Part shown: positions 1-13,208 of the stretch, piece after piece
Layout: each line of letters opens with the position of its first letter
Numbering within the stretch: position 1 is the stretch's first letter
NCBI RefSeq assembly: GCF_001577835.2
Contig: NC_029520.1
Location: 48,903,342 to 48,967,341 of the forward strand
Reading direction: 5' to 3'
Length of the DNA: 64,000 bases
From: Coturnix japonica
Taxonomy: Eukaryota > Chordata > Aves > Galliformes > Phasianidae
Made by a program: the position numbers and the translations under genes
Notes under the pieces: model-generated
Databases searched by the model: none
Told to the model about the DNA's origin: nothing
What the model saw: only the letters and a program-made list of their open reading frames with translations

Positions 1-1198
1 TTGATTGAAGTCCAGGTTCTCTTTAGCAAGAATAGAAAGGTTCCAGATATGTCAGGAACACATTCCATTTTGTGCCAAAGTGAAAGCAAGGAGTAAGTTG
101 AGTGTAAAATATATGCTGTGCTGTTTCAAAAGCACTGTGGTTTTTAATGCACCAATCAGAAAAGTGAGTTTATGTTCCTGGTCTTCAGCTAGTAAAGGAT
201 ACACAATTGCTTCCAAGAAGTAGTTGAAGAAAGAAGTAACAGAGCTGCCCCAATTCAAAAGCTGTAACAAGAGAAGGAAAGAAAACCAAGTCATCTGGCA
301 TACCTAGGTGCACATATTAATTAAAGATAATGATAGTAATTATACATTTAGGAAAGGCAGACAGGTCCTCAGCAGATCAAGGGGCCTATAAAAATTCTTG
401 TGAAAGGCAGGAAAAGTTAAATAAAAAGGGTGCAATTATTCCCCACCACCCAACGCTGCTGAATGCGGGAAGGGACAAAAAGCACAGCAAGAAAAAGTAA
501 ATGTCACAGACAGAGAGAGCAACACTCTGTAAGGTCTTCCATTATGGAACATCTGAACTAAGACCGTACACATCAGGATTTGCTCACAGAACTTGGGCAT
601 TTCACACCTCTCCTCTATGTGATAATAAATGGGTAGACAATTCTCAAAAACTAATTAGAGAAGATTAAGGTGGGCAAAAATTGGAACGGGTTTTTAGAAG
701 GTTGGTGATGTTTATAATTCAACTCTTTCAAGATTGGGACATGAAAACAGAGATTCCTCACCCCATTAATAAGCACAATGCACCCTCTCTGAAATACTTC
801 TGCAGCAAAGGTCATGTTTGAGCAAGGCATCAGAACAGGTAACTGTTATACAGTTACAGTAAGAGGATTGCATGGTAACACCTTTTTCCAACAGCACAAA
901 TGCATAATACTAAGTAGACCCTAGCCAACGAGCAGCACAAGAAGAATAGCTTTGAGTTGATATCCTAGATGAGCCATTCTACACTAATTGTCCAGAGAGA
1001 TGGACGTCAAAATGTACATCCACTCTTGCACCTCAGGTGTAAGGAAAAGGCTCTTAAGATATGAACAAGGCACATTGAATTGCTCTGAAAAAAAGCATCT
1101 GACATCAACAAACACCTTAATAACACTTAATAAATAAGTAAGAGAACCAAAAATGTTCTTTTTGAAGTCAGGGGTAAGACTTCCAGACACTGAACTGA
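1..1198. other. Non-coding stretch, nothing recognised
   Basis: AT-rich single-copy-looking DNA. Open frames on both strands are under 81 codons, have no recognisable domain, and overlap one another as expected by chance. No repeat family was recognised here. Confidence 0.6.
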
Positions 1199-1275
1199 CA
1201 CTGAATTTAGGTCAGGTTGATGGCTGAACTAGATGATCTTGAAGGTCTTTTCCAACCTATTGATTCCATGAGTTT
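1199..1275 (+). repeat. CR1 LINE 3' fragment
   Basis: A short 3'-end remnant of a CR1 non-LTR retrotransposon. It reads 'aggtcaggttgatggctgaac', then 'gatgatcttgaaggtctttt' and 'ccaacctattgattccatga', which follows the CR1 3' tail. It is heavily 5'-truncated, as most avian CR1 copies are, and carries no reading frame. Confidence 0.8.
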
Positions 1276-4200
1276 GAATAAATGGCATTCTCCCTTGGTG
1301 ATAAACCTATAAAGAAAGAGCTCCACCGTTTTAAAGGAAAAAGGCTGAAATAACAGGATATAGCTTTTTGCTTGATTACTGAATTGCTTTATGTAGTAAC
1401 TTAGAACTCTTTTTGGCAGTAATTATATGGCATAACATGCAGATGAGTTGTGGCACACATTCTGCCATATGGGCTGGAAAAAAAAGCAGATGTCTAGGGA
1501 ACATCTTCCACTAGAAAATATTGTGTCTTCTCTGACTAGCAGAATTGTAAATATTTTAAATGATAGTCAGAATATTTAATTGCACTCCTTGGAATACTGA
1601 AATTTACATGCAAGATAATATGACAATTAGATACAACACACTGAAAATGTACTTTGCAGTTCTTTTCTGTGACTGTTATGACAAAAAAATATACTCAATG
1701 TATAGAAAAAGTACACAGCTGCTGCACATGATCCTTGGATCATGATCAAGATCAAGAAAAGAGGCAAAGGGAAATTTAATGTCATCCAAGACATCTTTGA
1801 TTGCCTTCAAAAGGCAGTGGCAAAGGTCTAATGATCCTAAAGGCCTCTTCTCAATGTTCACAACTGCCTAAGCTAAAATCAGCTTCCTTTGGAAGCTAGC
1901 TGCAGAATATTTCAGATTCCATCACCCATCTGTTAATTTAGCAGAGAACAAATATTGTCATGGAGGATATCAGAATGAGTCACACTAGAAACTAATAATC
2001 ACCTTCTACATCATGGTGCCTTATAGAAACTGATTTCTGCCACTGGTGTGCCCGAGGAGATGCTCAGTATATATTATAGATGTCAAAAACCTGGAGTTGC
2101 AAGTGATATTTATTAAAACAATGGAATTAGGAATTGCAGTCATTATTCGCTCAAGCAATAATTTGATTTGCACACAAGAACCAATACTTCCAGATGAAGA
2201 CGTAGTACCAAAGATATTTGTAGACTTCCAGTGCACAAAAACAACTGCAAATACTTATGTTATTTCAACAAACAGGATGGTTAAGATGGATATGAATATA
2301 TAAAATACATAAAAACTAACCACAAACTGAACACAGTACCCCAGTACCAATGTATGCAGATGACAGCCACACTACACCATGATTTTATGGATACAGCAAG
2401 ACAGCCCTTAGCACTGGGAATTAATTGTCCTAAAATCCTTACTATATGCAGTCAGCAGCTTGTGAAACTGTTTTCTTCATTCTGAACTGCTGTATCCTTG
2501 ACCCACAAAATTATAATTTCATCTTAAAAATGAGAGCATGTTGACATGTCTGTTTGGAGACAGCTCACTGCAGACACTGCTTGAGGGAGATGTGATATTG
2601 TGAATGAATCTGGTTTTCAGGAAATCACTTTGATTTGATTTTCTTCCTCAAGATTCCTAAGAGGATTTTTTTTTCTCCCCTCGTCCCATTAAACTTGATG
2701 GAAATGCTCTGTTCCTCTAGAAATTTGTTCTCAGTGGAAAATTCATTGTTACTTAAAAGTTGGGCTGTACTAGAAGTGACTTGTCAGCTGCTGAAAGTGA
2801 GACTGGACTTCTCCATCTCTCTCAAAAACAAGCTTCACTGTGCATAATGCCATATTCAAGAGGTATTTTAAACCTATTTTTGTGTTGTATGATGCAACAA
2901 GCGATGTCATTCAGTACAGCAACAAAAGAGAATTTAATCTTTTTTGTTTTCCACTGCAGATCACTGAGTCACTACTGCTCTATTATGTTTTCATGGTACT
3001 AAATCAATGCAGTTTAAAGCCATTATATATGAAGTCAAGTCAGTTGCCTGTATAATTCCTTACTGTACAGAAAAATCTCCAAAGGCAACTGAATGAAAGA
3101 GCAGCTTAGATGAGAAAAAAAGAAAAAAGAAAAAAGGAAATAGACCAGATTTCTCAAAGCATTCAGTCACTTACTCAGCTTCTGAGTTTTCAATGGCTTT
3201 TCCATATTTATGATGCTTGAAGGAGGTGGTTCAATACACTGCAGGTTAATTCTTCGGCTGTTACAGAACCACAGGGCCACAGGTGAAGGAAGGCACCTCT
3301 GGAGACTATCAAGTCTAACAGCCCTGCTCTGGCTGCATCAGGTGTGCAGGCTGCCCTGTTCTGATACTCACAGTGTTTGTTTGGTTTTTGTGTTGTTTGT
3401 TTGTTTTTTAAACAAAGTAAGAGCACCATAAACTCATCACTTGTTATTTTTACATGAGATTCAGCCGTGCAGTCACTGATGACCGTACTCCTTCCTAACC
3501 TCCCAGGGGATTTGTCTTTCCTTTCACAGAATCTCTTATGTGCATTTGGTGTCCAGCATACTGTAGAAATTGCCCTTCTTGCCATGTGTCACGGGGAGGC
3601 AATGTGATATTGGAGTGTTGCTGGTGGCTGGCTCTCCTTAACCATAGGAAACTGAGCCTTAGCATTCACAGATTTGCAGCCAAGAGAAAGATCAATACTT
3701 CTGCTTGGACAAAAATCATGTTCAAATATTATCTTCTTTTTTTTCCTCCCCCAAAACTCTCAGCTTCTCTTTGTGAATTAAAATATGAGGCTCACACTGA
3801 CTCACTAATCTCCTAGGAACTACTGGATTAAATAAATAAATAAATGAGAAAAAAAATGCATTAACTTTCTTAGAAGCAGATTAGGCAGACCTTGAACACA
3901 TTGCTAACACTTAAGAAACTGCTTATCACTTTTAAGAAGCCAAAAACTCTCAGTCAAAAGTACCTTCATCCAAACCTGTTTTTTCACTATGCAAGATGTG
4001 ACACATACCATTAGTTTTCATTTCAATTATTTAACAAGCTAAAATCATCCTTCAAAGCCACTTGTTGAGGAAGCTCCTGGAAGGAAAACTGCAGCATAAT
4101 ATACATATTTGTGTCCCCCCCAAAAAAGGAGTAATTGAAACTAACAGAACTGATGGATAGATGATGTTATACCTGCCCAAAAGCATAATGTACAGCTGCA

Positions 4201-4440
4201 CTGCTCCATGCAACCTACACAGCATTTACATGTTAGCTACCAATAAGATGAAAAATAACTGCAGGTCCTTCTACCAGAAGCAATCTCACCTTCTGTAATC
4301 ATAGACATGTTTCCTGACCATGCTGGGTCACAGAATTAGATAAAAAAATCTGCAACCAGATCTGAGACAGTGTGGGTTTTTCAAGTCATTTCAGAGCTGG
4401 CAGTCACCTGTTCCCTGCTATACAGATAGGAACAATTGGT
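1276..4440. other. Non-coding stretch with one weak repeat
   Basis: No gene is supported. A purine-rich run lies near 3,112-3,140. The stretch 3,256-3,360 resembles a very degraded minus-strand CR1 3' end ('cacctctggagactatcaag', then 'ccctgctctggctgcatcag'), but it has diverged too far for a firm call. The 125-codon minus frame at 3,208-3,585 crosses this fragment and has no family resemblance. Confidence 0.5.
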
Positions 4441-4442
4441 CT

Positions 4443-4530
4443 GATAGAGAAGAGAATCATAAAGTTTGGAAAAGACCACTAAGACCATCTATCCAAACCA
4501 TCAACCCATCACCACCATGTCTCTAAATGT
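4443..4530 (-). repeat. CR1 LINE 3' fragment
   Basis: Begins 'agagaatcataaagtttgga' and continues with 'aaagaccactaagaccatct' and 'ccaaaccatcaacccatcac', the reverse complement of the CR1 3' tail. Only the last ~90 bases of the element remain. Confidence 0.85.
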
Positions 4531-7500
4531 ACATCTGTGTTTGAACTTCAACTACACCAAAGTTTGAAGTTATACAGATCCAAGGCAATGACTTGATTTA
4601 TAGGTAAAGTCTGGCATTTATGAACATCTGGTTGATGGAATAAGATTGACACGTGCACTTTCTGCAAAAAACAAGTTCTGACTTCCCAACTTTTCCATGC
4701 ATTACAGATACAGGCATGTATAGTGTTTCCACTGACCAAGACAGAAAGAAGCTTCACTTCTTTTATCAATGAATTTCACTTATTTTATCAATGAATCATC
4801 CTCCTGACAGTGGGAAACTTGTTGCCATATTTCTCACAGGAATCAGGCAAAGAAAGTTCTGAATCCTTACACAAGGTATTTGAAGTGTTGTCCCTTCCAT
4901 CTATCTGGTATGCCAAAGCTGTGTTACATTGCTAAAGATACACCTCTTCAAACTTGTGCTGCCAGGTATATCCAGAAAACTAGGGTACATCTGAACCAAG
5001 CTATGGCCTCATTAGTGGTGGGGACAAGGAGAAGGGTTGAGGAGTTCTGCTTTTCCCACTGTCACCTATTTTCTTCCTGCATTTCTCTCTATAGTAAGAA
5101 ATGTATCAAGAGCTTTAACCATTACATCTTAAAAAGAAAAAAAGTTAGTACTTTTTTGTACTTCCAGACAGTAGATGAGTGCAGATTGCCTGCCAAACAT
5201 GATCAATAACTCTGCAAAGGTGTTTTTGCTGTATGTATCTGCCAAAAATGGCAGAAATCAGAAGAGAGGAAGGTGTGCTGCCATGACAGCTCTTTCAGCA
5301 AGAACTGCACAGCAAGTTGCAAGAGGATATGTGACTGTGCATCAGCAAAGCGCAAACATACTGCTGTTCTGGTGCAAAGTCTTGGGCTCCAGTGTACGCA
5401 AAAGGCAAATGAGTAACACAGAGCTGAAGGAGACAAGGAAAACCTCAGAACAGATGGCAAAGACTAGCCCATCAAACCCAACTTCCACTTGATGAATCAG
5501 CTGGCCTCTGCGAGGCTAAGCCATTCTTTAATGAATGTGGTCTCAGAGCCACACCTCAACATCAATACCAACGTCACTAGAAACATCTCCAAGAAGCACA
5601 CATTCATTCCTCACCACATCTGACTGTTTATCTCTTCCACTCCCAGTAAGCACAAGCCTAATGCTGTTTGTCACCCCCAACGTGAGTTCATAAGGTCTAG
5701 TGTGGAAAAAAGGTATGATGTGAGATGCAGTCATTCCATTCCTCAGCCTATCCAGCAACAAGGCAGCCACCATTGTGTCAGGAAAAGTACAGCTTCCCAA
5801 TACCCCTAGCCATCTCAGCAGCCACTACCCAAACAATTACTTCACTCAGAATAAAGAAAGTCAAAAAGAAAAGAAAAAGAAAAAAAAGAAAATGCTCTTC
5901 CAGGCTGTAATTTGTAAATTGTCATGTTTCTGTCTGAAAGCACACACACACAGGAACCTCATATTAGCCAGGATATTACTTGATAAGCATCAGATTCTTC
6001 ACAACGGGGGCTTATATTTTTGTCCAAACTTTAAATAACTGTACCATTACTTTTTCACTGCATTGTGAGACCACAGAGATGATCTGTTCTGCCAATAGAC
6101 TGTCCCCATCTACTTCTGGAGAGTGGAAAGAGAGCAACACATTCCCCACAAGGAAGCAATGTCATCCTGCAGAATTGCCATCTCAAAAGTGTGGAGGAAC
6201 AAGAGTGAGTTACCAAGAAACTGCTTCTCAGTTCTGCTGTGGCCTTCATCAGAGGTCTACTCCAGTATCTACTCAGGAAAACCAGTTTCTAGATGTCATC
6301 ATTCAAAAAATAAAAAAATAAAAAAATTAGAGAACACAATTGCACTCGAGCCACAAAAAACCACTGCCTTCCTAATCTTGCAAAGAGCCTCAAATAATTG
6401 CTCAAGTAAATCTGAAGAGGATTATATCTGATGGTGATGTTTAAATACATGTTAAAATACATCTAGATCTTCCACTCCTGCTGATGAAATAGACAATAAA
6501 CCCAACAGCCAACAAGTTGTAGTGAGATTAGTTATTATCATTTTTAGCAATACTTGTCAAATTTCAGGCATTTCTAAATTAGGAAAACAAACAAACAAAC
6601 AAAAAAAAAAACAAAAAAAAACAAAAAAAACCCCACAACCTATTTCTTATGTTCCAAGGAGTTTCCAAAATGTATCTGAACAGAGATGGAAGATTCTGAC
6701 CTTTTCAGGATTCTGAAGTTTATTGAACTCATACTGTTATCTTTGGTCAGCTCCTAACTGACAAGGAGGACAGAAATAAAGGATCAGGTGGAATGTACAG
6801 TAAAGATTTAGAAAGGGTTAACTACAAAGCTAAAATTAAGATATTAACAAGCCTGTGTGTCAAAGAAGATGTGGAACAATTCCAGACTCAAACCTTCAAC
6901 ACAGCTCTCTAATTACAGATTACTCTTCCCAGAGGCATGATGAAAACAATCTTGATAAAGTTACCCGTTCATCAGTTACAGACATTTTCCCATAATAATA
7001 ACCCTGCTTCTTACATAGAAAGCAAGAATTCAAGATCTATCCCTAATACAGAAATGAACAGCTCCATAAACTCAGGGGTTGTCTTCTGAGAAAGCAAACT
7101 ATTCATCACACTTCTATCGCCCTTTTTGTGCTTGTGAAGTACAAGTGGGCTAAAAATTGAGACAAGACTACTCCCGTGCTGCCTAAGTTAAGCACCTACT
7201 TTAAACTACTTCCAAAGGAGAAACAGAATTACTCGCACACTCAAAAAATACTTGCTGAATTCAAATGCTTATGCAGGGACAGTCCCAGTGAACTCAATTT
7301 GTAAAATTAAGCACATGCATAAATGCTTGCAAAATTCAGGCCTAAAAGAGAGCAAGTACTCACATAGACTAAGAGAAGCATATTCAGCAAAGGGTATTCT
7401 ACTTTTGAATCAAAATATGTTCCAATCAAATTTTCAACTCCATATAAACATTCCTACGAAATTGCATCCATTTTCTGCAGGAAGGCTAAAAAGGTAACAA

Positions 7501-8021
7501 AACAGAATTGAAAATGATTAGTGTGTCCTTATGCCTTAAAAGTGATGGTGAGGGGCATCCAAAATGTTGAGAAAATACTAAGCTGTAAGTTTTATTAAAC
7601 CCTGAGGGAAAGTCAGGAGAGTAAGAGAAGCCAGAAAAACAGTACAGAGGCAATGACAGATTCCTAGAAATAGGCACTGGAAATCCAGATGTATTAGGCT
7701 AAAACAGTTTCTCTCCACTGGCAAATGGCTGGGGATTTCAAAGGTTTTCTGGAAACTGAAATGCTAGAAACTTTTCACTTGTATTTTGAGTGAAAAGTCA
7801 AAAGAGAGAGCGTGACCCAATAGCGAAGCAAAATCCTCAAGTGCTGTTAATATAAGCTCCATCGAGAGGGCTTCAGAACCACAGAGCTGACAAGTGATGG
7901 TCTCCCTACTGCAGTGATTTAGCAGGTTGTTTAACCGAGTGTGCTATTTTGATCATCTTGCATATTAATCCAAACCACAAACACTTTCCAAATCTAAACT
8001 GTTTTACTAATAAACAGTAAG
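4531..8021. other. Non-coding stretch with A-rich simple repeats
   Basis: No supported gene. A purine-rich (AAG/A)n tract lies at about 5,859-5,892 and a CAAA/poly-A tract at about 6,586-6,630. Plus-strand frames at 4,880-5,209 and 5,175-5,492 are just over 100 codons but show no domain, and their composition matches translated AT-rich DNA. Confidence 0.5.
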
Positions 8022-8715
8022 TTAGTTTTAGAATCAAAGAGTCCTTAGAGTTGGAAGGGACATTTAAAGGTCCCCTAGTCCAATTCCCCTACAATAAGCA
8101 AGTTCATTCACAGATGGATCAGGTTGCCCAGACCCTTATCTAGCCTTGCCTTGAAAGTCTCCAGGAACAGGGCATCAACCATATCACTGGGCAAACTGTC
8201 CCTGCACCTCACCACCCTTTCTGTAGAAGACTTACTCCTTATAACCAACCTAAATCTACCCTCTATAAGCTTGAAGCCTTTCCCCTTCCTTTATTCTATC
8301 ACCACAGGCGCTGCTAAAGTCTGTCCCCTTCTTTCCTGTAGCTCCCCTTCAAATACTGAAAGGCTGCTATCAGGTCATCTCACAGCCACACGGTACTCCA
8401 GGTGAAGCCTCACCAGCATAGAGTAGAGGTGCAGGATTGCCTCTCTTCAGGCCACACTTTTGATGCAGCCCAGGATACAATTGGCTTCCTGGGCTATGAG
8501 CAGACACAGCTAGCTCATGTTCAGCTTCCCATCCACCAGCACCCCCAGGTCTCTTTTAGGAGGGCATCACTCAATCCTTTCATCCTCCAGCCTGTATTGG
8601 TAATGAGGGTTACCTTGACCCAGGCGCAAGATCTTGCATCTGGATTTGTTGAACCTCATTAAGTTCATTTGGGCCCACAGCTCAAGGCTGTCTAAGACCC
8701 TCTGGATGACAGAGC
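8022..8715 (-). repeat. CR1 LINE fragment, about 0.7 kb
   Basis: The longest minus-strand CR1 piece here. It opens with the reversed 3' tail ('gaatcaaagagtccttagag', then 'ttggaagggacatttaaagg'). It then runs back through the 3' end of the CR1 second reading frame, including 'ttgcccagacccttatctag', the block around 'cagcacccccaggtctcttt', and 'gttgaacctcattaagttca'. The frame is degraded with many differences from a working copy, and no target-site duplication was resolved. Confidence 0.9.
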
Positions 8716-10649
8716 AAATCCTTCGGTACATTCTGAATATTCCTAGGGGGATTCTTAATATTTTTTTAGATGAACACTAGATTTCTGGATAGGGAAAGGG
8801 AAATAAACAGTGGTCCCATTCTCCTTAAGCCTCATTCAGATTGTGAACCACCCTCATACATGCCAACCCTCATCCCAACTAACTCCCACTTGAAATTCAG
8901 CCTGGAGCACAGGTAACAGAGTTTCCTTCTCTCCAGCAGCATCCTTTGATGCAAACCATTTCTTCATGGGCAAGAATTCTTCAGAAGCTCTTCCCCCATC
9001 TCCTAAGAAGTAGAATAAGAGACAGAGTAGCTAGAAGCATGGACACGTCAACGTGAATTAAGCCACAGTCAATGATGCTCCTCATATTTGTATTCTTGCA
9101 CATTTTCTCATTCCTTGAACTGAAGTATACCTGTCCCCTAGAGAGCAGAGATGCCAATACAGGAAGTCTGTATGTGAGACTATTACAGACAGTGGAGCAT
9201 ATTTTATTTCCAAGCAAAATGTTTCTAGGAATGAGAGAAAACTGGATCAGAACAAGAAGGTAATTTCTTCCAATATCCTTTTGGTAACAAGGACAAGTAC
9301 CAGCTGGTTCAACAGATTATGCAACAGTGCTAAAAACATAGACTAAAGGATGACCAGATACAGAAAGTAAAGACACACAAAACAAAACACATCTCCCTGA
9401 TATATAAACAATTTCTTTTCTATTATAGTTTTGCCCTATCTACTGTAACTCCGGTGGTCTCTACCAATAATATCCAGCATGACTCAGAAAAAGATTAAAA
9501 AAATAATCTGTCTGCATCCAAGGATATGTGGAGTTTGATATATTAGGTGTGCTGTGTAATATAGACAGTGTTCTCGATAACTACAATATTATATTTAACA
9601 TGATTTCTCTCTGGGTAATGAAAGCCTTGAAAACCAGCAGCTACAAAAAGAGCACAAGACTGTTCTGCTAAATTACCAAAAATAAAAGGGTTTTGCTTGT
9701 CATATATTCCATAGAGCAGCTCATATTTAGAGACCTCTGCTGGGCACGTTAAAGTTCACAAATAACGCAACCCATGGCATTAAAGCATTAATATTTATTG
9801 CTTAAAACTGGCTTCTGCCATTGATAGTCTCAGCATGAAATGGAAATTAGAACCAAGTGTAGACAGGTACCCACTCATGTTGATGTTAAATATTCTAATT
9901 CTGATCTCTATAAATTGAACTTGAAAAGTGAGGCAGGTGGCGACTTAAGCTGTGTAACTGTGCAAGAAATTAGGGGATAGAAATCACTTTTCCCTTTCAT
10001 CTTTTCTAGTAAATGACAGAGTTGGAAGTGGGCAGGCTTTGTAAAGATTTCCAGTCCACACAGAGACTAACAATTGCAGAAGCTAGCTTTAAGCTTGACT
10101 GTGTTCATTAGACATTATTTTGGGGCTTTGTAACTTGGGTTCATGGTGAAGGCATGGCCAGGACCCCCTTTTCTGCAGAGCTGGCACTGCCATCAGCAAT
10201 GAAGAAAAGTAACAAGATACAATAATCTGACTTAAGGCAGGGTAAACCCATGTCATTGCAGCTGACTTTCCTCCCATTCATCAAAAATTCTGTAGCAACT
10301 AAGCAAATACAAAGCAACTAAAAACCGCCAGCTAGGCCAAAGACAGTAAATGTTCCCATGCTTTTAACTGGAGAGAGAAGTAAAAAGTGTCTCTTTTGAG
10401 TCAAGAAGTCAAGAGTGGACAAAGATTCAGATTTAAAGTGAACCTGAACAGGCTTAGAAGAAATACATCTGCAGAAAATAATAAAAAGAATATTTCATCA
10501 ACAAAAACTGAAGAAATTGAAGCAAATGCAACCAAAAAAATCAAGTTAAGAACAAGACGTGTTTAATCAGTAATCGCCCCTTAGAGTAGTACAATATATG
10601 ATGCCAACTGCTTTCTCTGCAGTAAAACCCGAGGGAAACAAAGGAAATC
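8716..10649. other. Non-coding stretch, nothing recognised
   Basis: AT-rich DNA upstream of the ITPRIPL1-like pair. No open frame over 80 codons has any sign of function. The sequence changes abruptly to GC-rich at about 10,650, where the duplicated unit begins. Confidence 0.55.
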
Positions 10650-10838
10650 CAGTCCGGCCACGTGCCTCGGAACAGGGCCGATGTCGCGGCCATGGAGACC
10701 CAGGGCAGCTGGGGGGGGCTGACGGGTGGGGCCGAAGGGTGGGGATGGGGCGTCTGTGACGGCACAGTGCATCACAATGCAGGGCTGGCATCGAGGCCAG
10801 CAGCAGGCAGCGCTGCTCCACTTTGGCCTGGGCCAGCG
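10650..10838 (+). other. Probable non-coding first exon and promoter area, ITPRIPL1-like copy 1
   Basis: A GC- and CpG-rich block that is nearly identical to 13,209-13,400 in front of copy 2. It starts abruptly at 'cagtccggccacgtgcctcg', with an E-box CACGTG at 10,659-10,664. It ends at a strong splice donor, 'ggccagcg' followed by 'gtgagtgc' at 10,839. The acceptor just before the coding ATG (ttccag, 11,111-11,116) gives a 278-bp intron, the same length as in copy 2. That the block is transcribed is inferred from the paired splice sites and their conservation; the true 5' end is not visible. Confidence 0.55.
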
Positions 10839-11116
10839 GTGAGTGCAGCAGCAGGGGAAAGGTGTGCTGGGCCGGGCGCGAACAGCGGCCCGCGAGGGGT
10901 TTGGGAGCTGCAGTGCCGGCAGCGAGCGCTCAGGGCAGCCTGTGAGCGGCTCTCTGGGCAGTCAGCAGCAGCTCTGGCCTCAGCCCCCGCTGCCTCCCAG
11001 CTCCCTCGGCCCCGCTCCTAGCTGACCCCAGGGGCTGCGGCTCCTGGCCCCGCTCCCCCAGCCGTGCGCGAGCTCCCACCCAGCCCCACTGACCTCCCCT
11101 CTCTCATCTCTTCCAG

Positions 11117-12703
11117 ATCATGGCTTTGGCGTTTTTCTTCGCCTTGTTGGCGCTGACAGTGGCTTTCGTTGGTGATGAGTTGGACGCAGAAACGCTGGAA
11201 CGCATGCGTGAGCGTGAGGTGTTTCTGCAAGAGCAGATGACACTGCAGTGGCAGCACGTAGAGAACTGGGGCAGAGATGGATGGGCATTCGTGCCTTCCT
11301 CTCCTCTGTGTTGCCTTACTGAAGGTTTACAGCCTTCTTGAACGCATGCGTGAGGTGTTTCTGCGAGAGCAAAAAGAAAAGCCTCTGCAATTAGAAGAGA
11401 GGAACCTGGAGAAGAGCAGGGTGGATATCCAAGCCTTGCTCTCTCTGTGTTGCCTTACTGGAAGGTTTGCAGTGTTCTTTGCATTCTCTTCCTTTTTCTC
11501 TGGTTCATGTGGAAGATCTATAAAAGTTCCAGAGAACTGAAGACATCAGTGATGAGGAGAGCCCATCAGTGAGGAGAGCAGCAGGAGCAGAGGAGAAGCA
11601 AGAGGAAGTGGAAAAGGAGGATCTTTTCTTTGCTGATTTGCTCTGGCCAGTTGAAAGCCATCAAAGCAACTGCAGACTTGTGCACTCCCTGTTAAGTGGC
11701 GTCATCAAATATCTGCAAAGGCCTCTTGGTAGATACTTTCTATCCGGTGCCAGAGCACCCATCGGGGGGCAGTACCTATGAGACTGGTCCCCCTGAGAAC
11801 GTACCCGTCTACTGCCTGCTTGTGCCATTGAAGGCTCCCCGTGGCACGTTTTCCACCTGACTGGGCACCCCAGGGGAGCTGCAGCAAGGAACTCCCGTAT
11901 CCGTGTAGATCTGGAATGCACGTGCGGGAGGAGCAGGGAGTGGGTATGCAGTGCTTCCTCCACACCGCCAAGAAACAGCTGGGAAATCAGCGCTCCAGCC
12001 TCCTACATGAACTCTGTACTGACTCCTACCTAGATACGGAGAAGACAGTCTTCTGGTTCGAGGCAGTGATCAAAGATGCCTGGGAACGCATGCGTTTGCC
12101 AAAACCATGCAGACTTTATGTGGAGGCGCGCAGGCGCTCCTGCAGGCTGACTGTGACAGATCGGAACAAAAGAGAGAACCTTGTCAACATTCTGTTTGGC
12201 GTCCAGCAGGACAATACAGACATCTTTCTAAACAGCCAGGAGATACAGGTTGGTCGTGTTTCCAGCACGACCTGGCCACAGACTTGTGCGGTGGCAGAGG
12301 TGAAGTTCTTCCAGCACATCGCTGCCCGTGCCGAGGCAGTACATTCTATGTCCGATACATGCAAGTGGCTGCCTATATCCGGGTTGGCCTCCACTTTTAT
12401 CCCTATGAAATGAAGACGTGCTCATGCACCTCCTGACTTGCCATCCCTTTGGAGAGCTGGAAAGGGAGGTATTTCCTGCTGCGGGTGGATGACATCGTGC
12501 GCTACCTGCGCTGCTGCGTGGAGGAGAAACGCCTGAATCATTTCTTCATAGGAAATGAGGACGTGCCTGCGGAGATTATCTGCGCAGGATTCCGAGCATC
12601 CCAACCACCCAACCTGTTCCAGCACCTGGTGCAGGATCCGGACAGACATAACAGGCGCTTGCAGGATGTGGAGGAGCGCAAGATCGGCTCACAAGCCTGC
12701 TGA
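11117..12703 (+). pseudogene. ITPRIPL1-like: ITPRIPL1-like pseudogene (copy 1)
   Basis: The coding exon starts after acceptor ttccag with ATC ATG, and its first ~50 codons match copy 2 almost exactly (MALAFFFALLA, then LERMREREVFLQEQ). A frame change follows near 11,270. The segment 11,338-11,460 then repeats the N-terminal stretch (ERMREVFLREQ and the following CLT), an internal duplication that copy 2 lacks. Later parts of the Mab-21-like region are recognisable but spread over different frames: 11,841-12,413 (for example LLHELCTDSYLDTEK) and 12,449-12,703 (LLRVDDIVRYLRCC, then NHFFIGNEDVPAEI, ending RKIGSQAC). The family consists of single-pass membrane proteins related to the IP3-receptor-interacting protein ITPRIP. 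With several frame breaks plus the duplication, this copy cannot make a normal product. It keeps Cys-Cys where copy 2 has stop-Cys. Confidence 0.85.
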
Positions 12704-13112
12704 TCTATGGGAAATAAGAGACGCCCACTTGTTCCACAGACGAGCAGCTACAGCAGGCTACGTCTGATGGATTTCAAAAGAAGCTGCTTACTTAAGGCAG
12801 CCTTTGGAGTATTGCAAGACCACGAAGACATCTATCCTAGCAGCCAGAAGACTGAGCAGCGACATCCGTATCCATGTAGCCACCGGCATTTCTGCGTATG
12901 CCATGTTAGTCCAGCCTTTTAGATGCCGGGGCCACATGGAGTGAAGAGGAACTGTCTTCGGCCACACTGAAAATACAGTTAAATGTAGATCAGAAAAAAA
13001 AAAAAAATGATTCCATCGATGTATATGTTCTAATAAAATTTAATAAACATTAAAAAACAAACAAACAAAAACAGCAGTATAAGTGCCCTTCTTTTGGTGG
13101 AACCAATGCATC
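12704..13112 (+). other. 3' UTR-like tail of copy 1 and inter-copy spacer
   Basis: Downstream of the copy 1 body, the sequence from 'agacgcccacttgttccaca' through 'gatgccggggccacatggag' matches the copy 2 tail (15,530-15,760). It then turns AT-rich, with AATAAA-type polyadenylation signals at about 13,032 and 13,042. The end block 'cccttcttttggtggaacca' recurs as the right edge of copy 2 near 16,008, so the duplicated unit includes the 3' flank. Confidence 0.6.
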
Positions 13113-13208
13113 AGCTTCTGGATCAACAGCAGCGGCTGCGGTTCCTAGTGAGATCCCACGGGGTTTGGCAGAGATGGTACACACAGAGATCGCTAGTTCC
13201 CAGGAGCT

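Noticed and set aside
10567-10821. Several minus-strand frames rich in Pro/Ser over the CpG-rich first exons (also 13,123-13,641)
   Set aside because: GC-rich DNA lacks stop codons. The frames are not kept in register between the two copies, and the sense-strand splice sites explain the region better.
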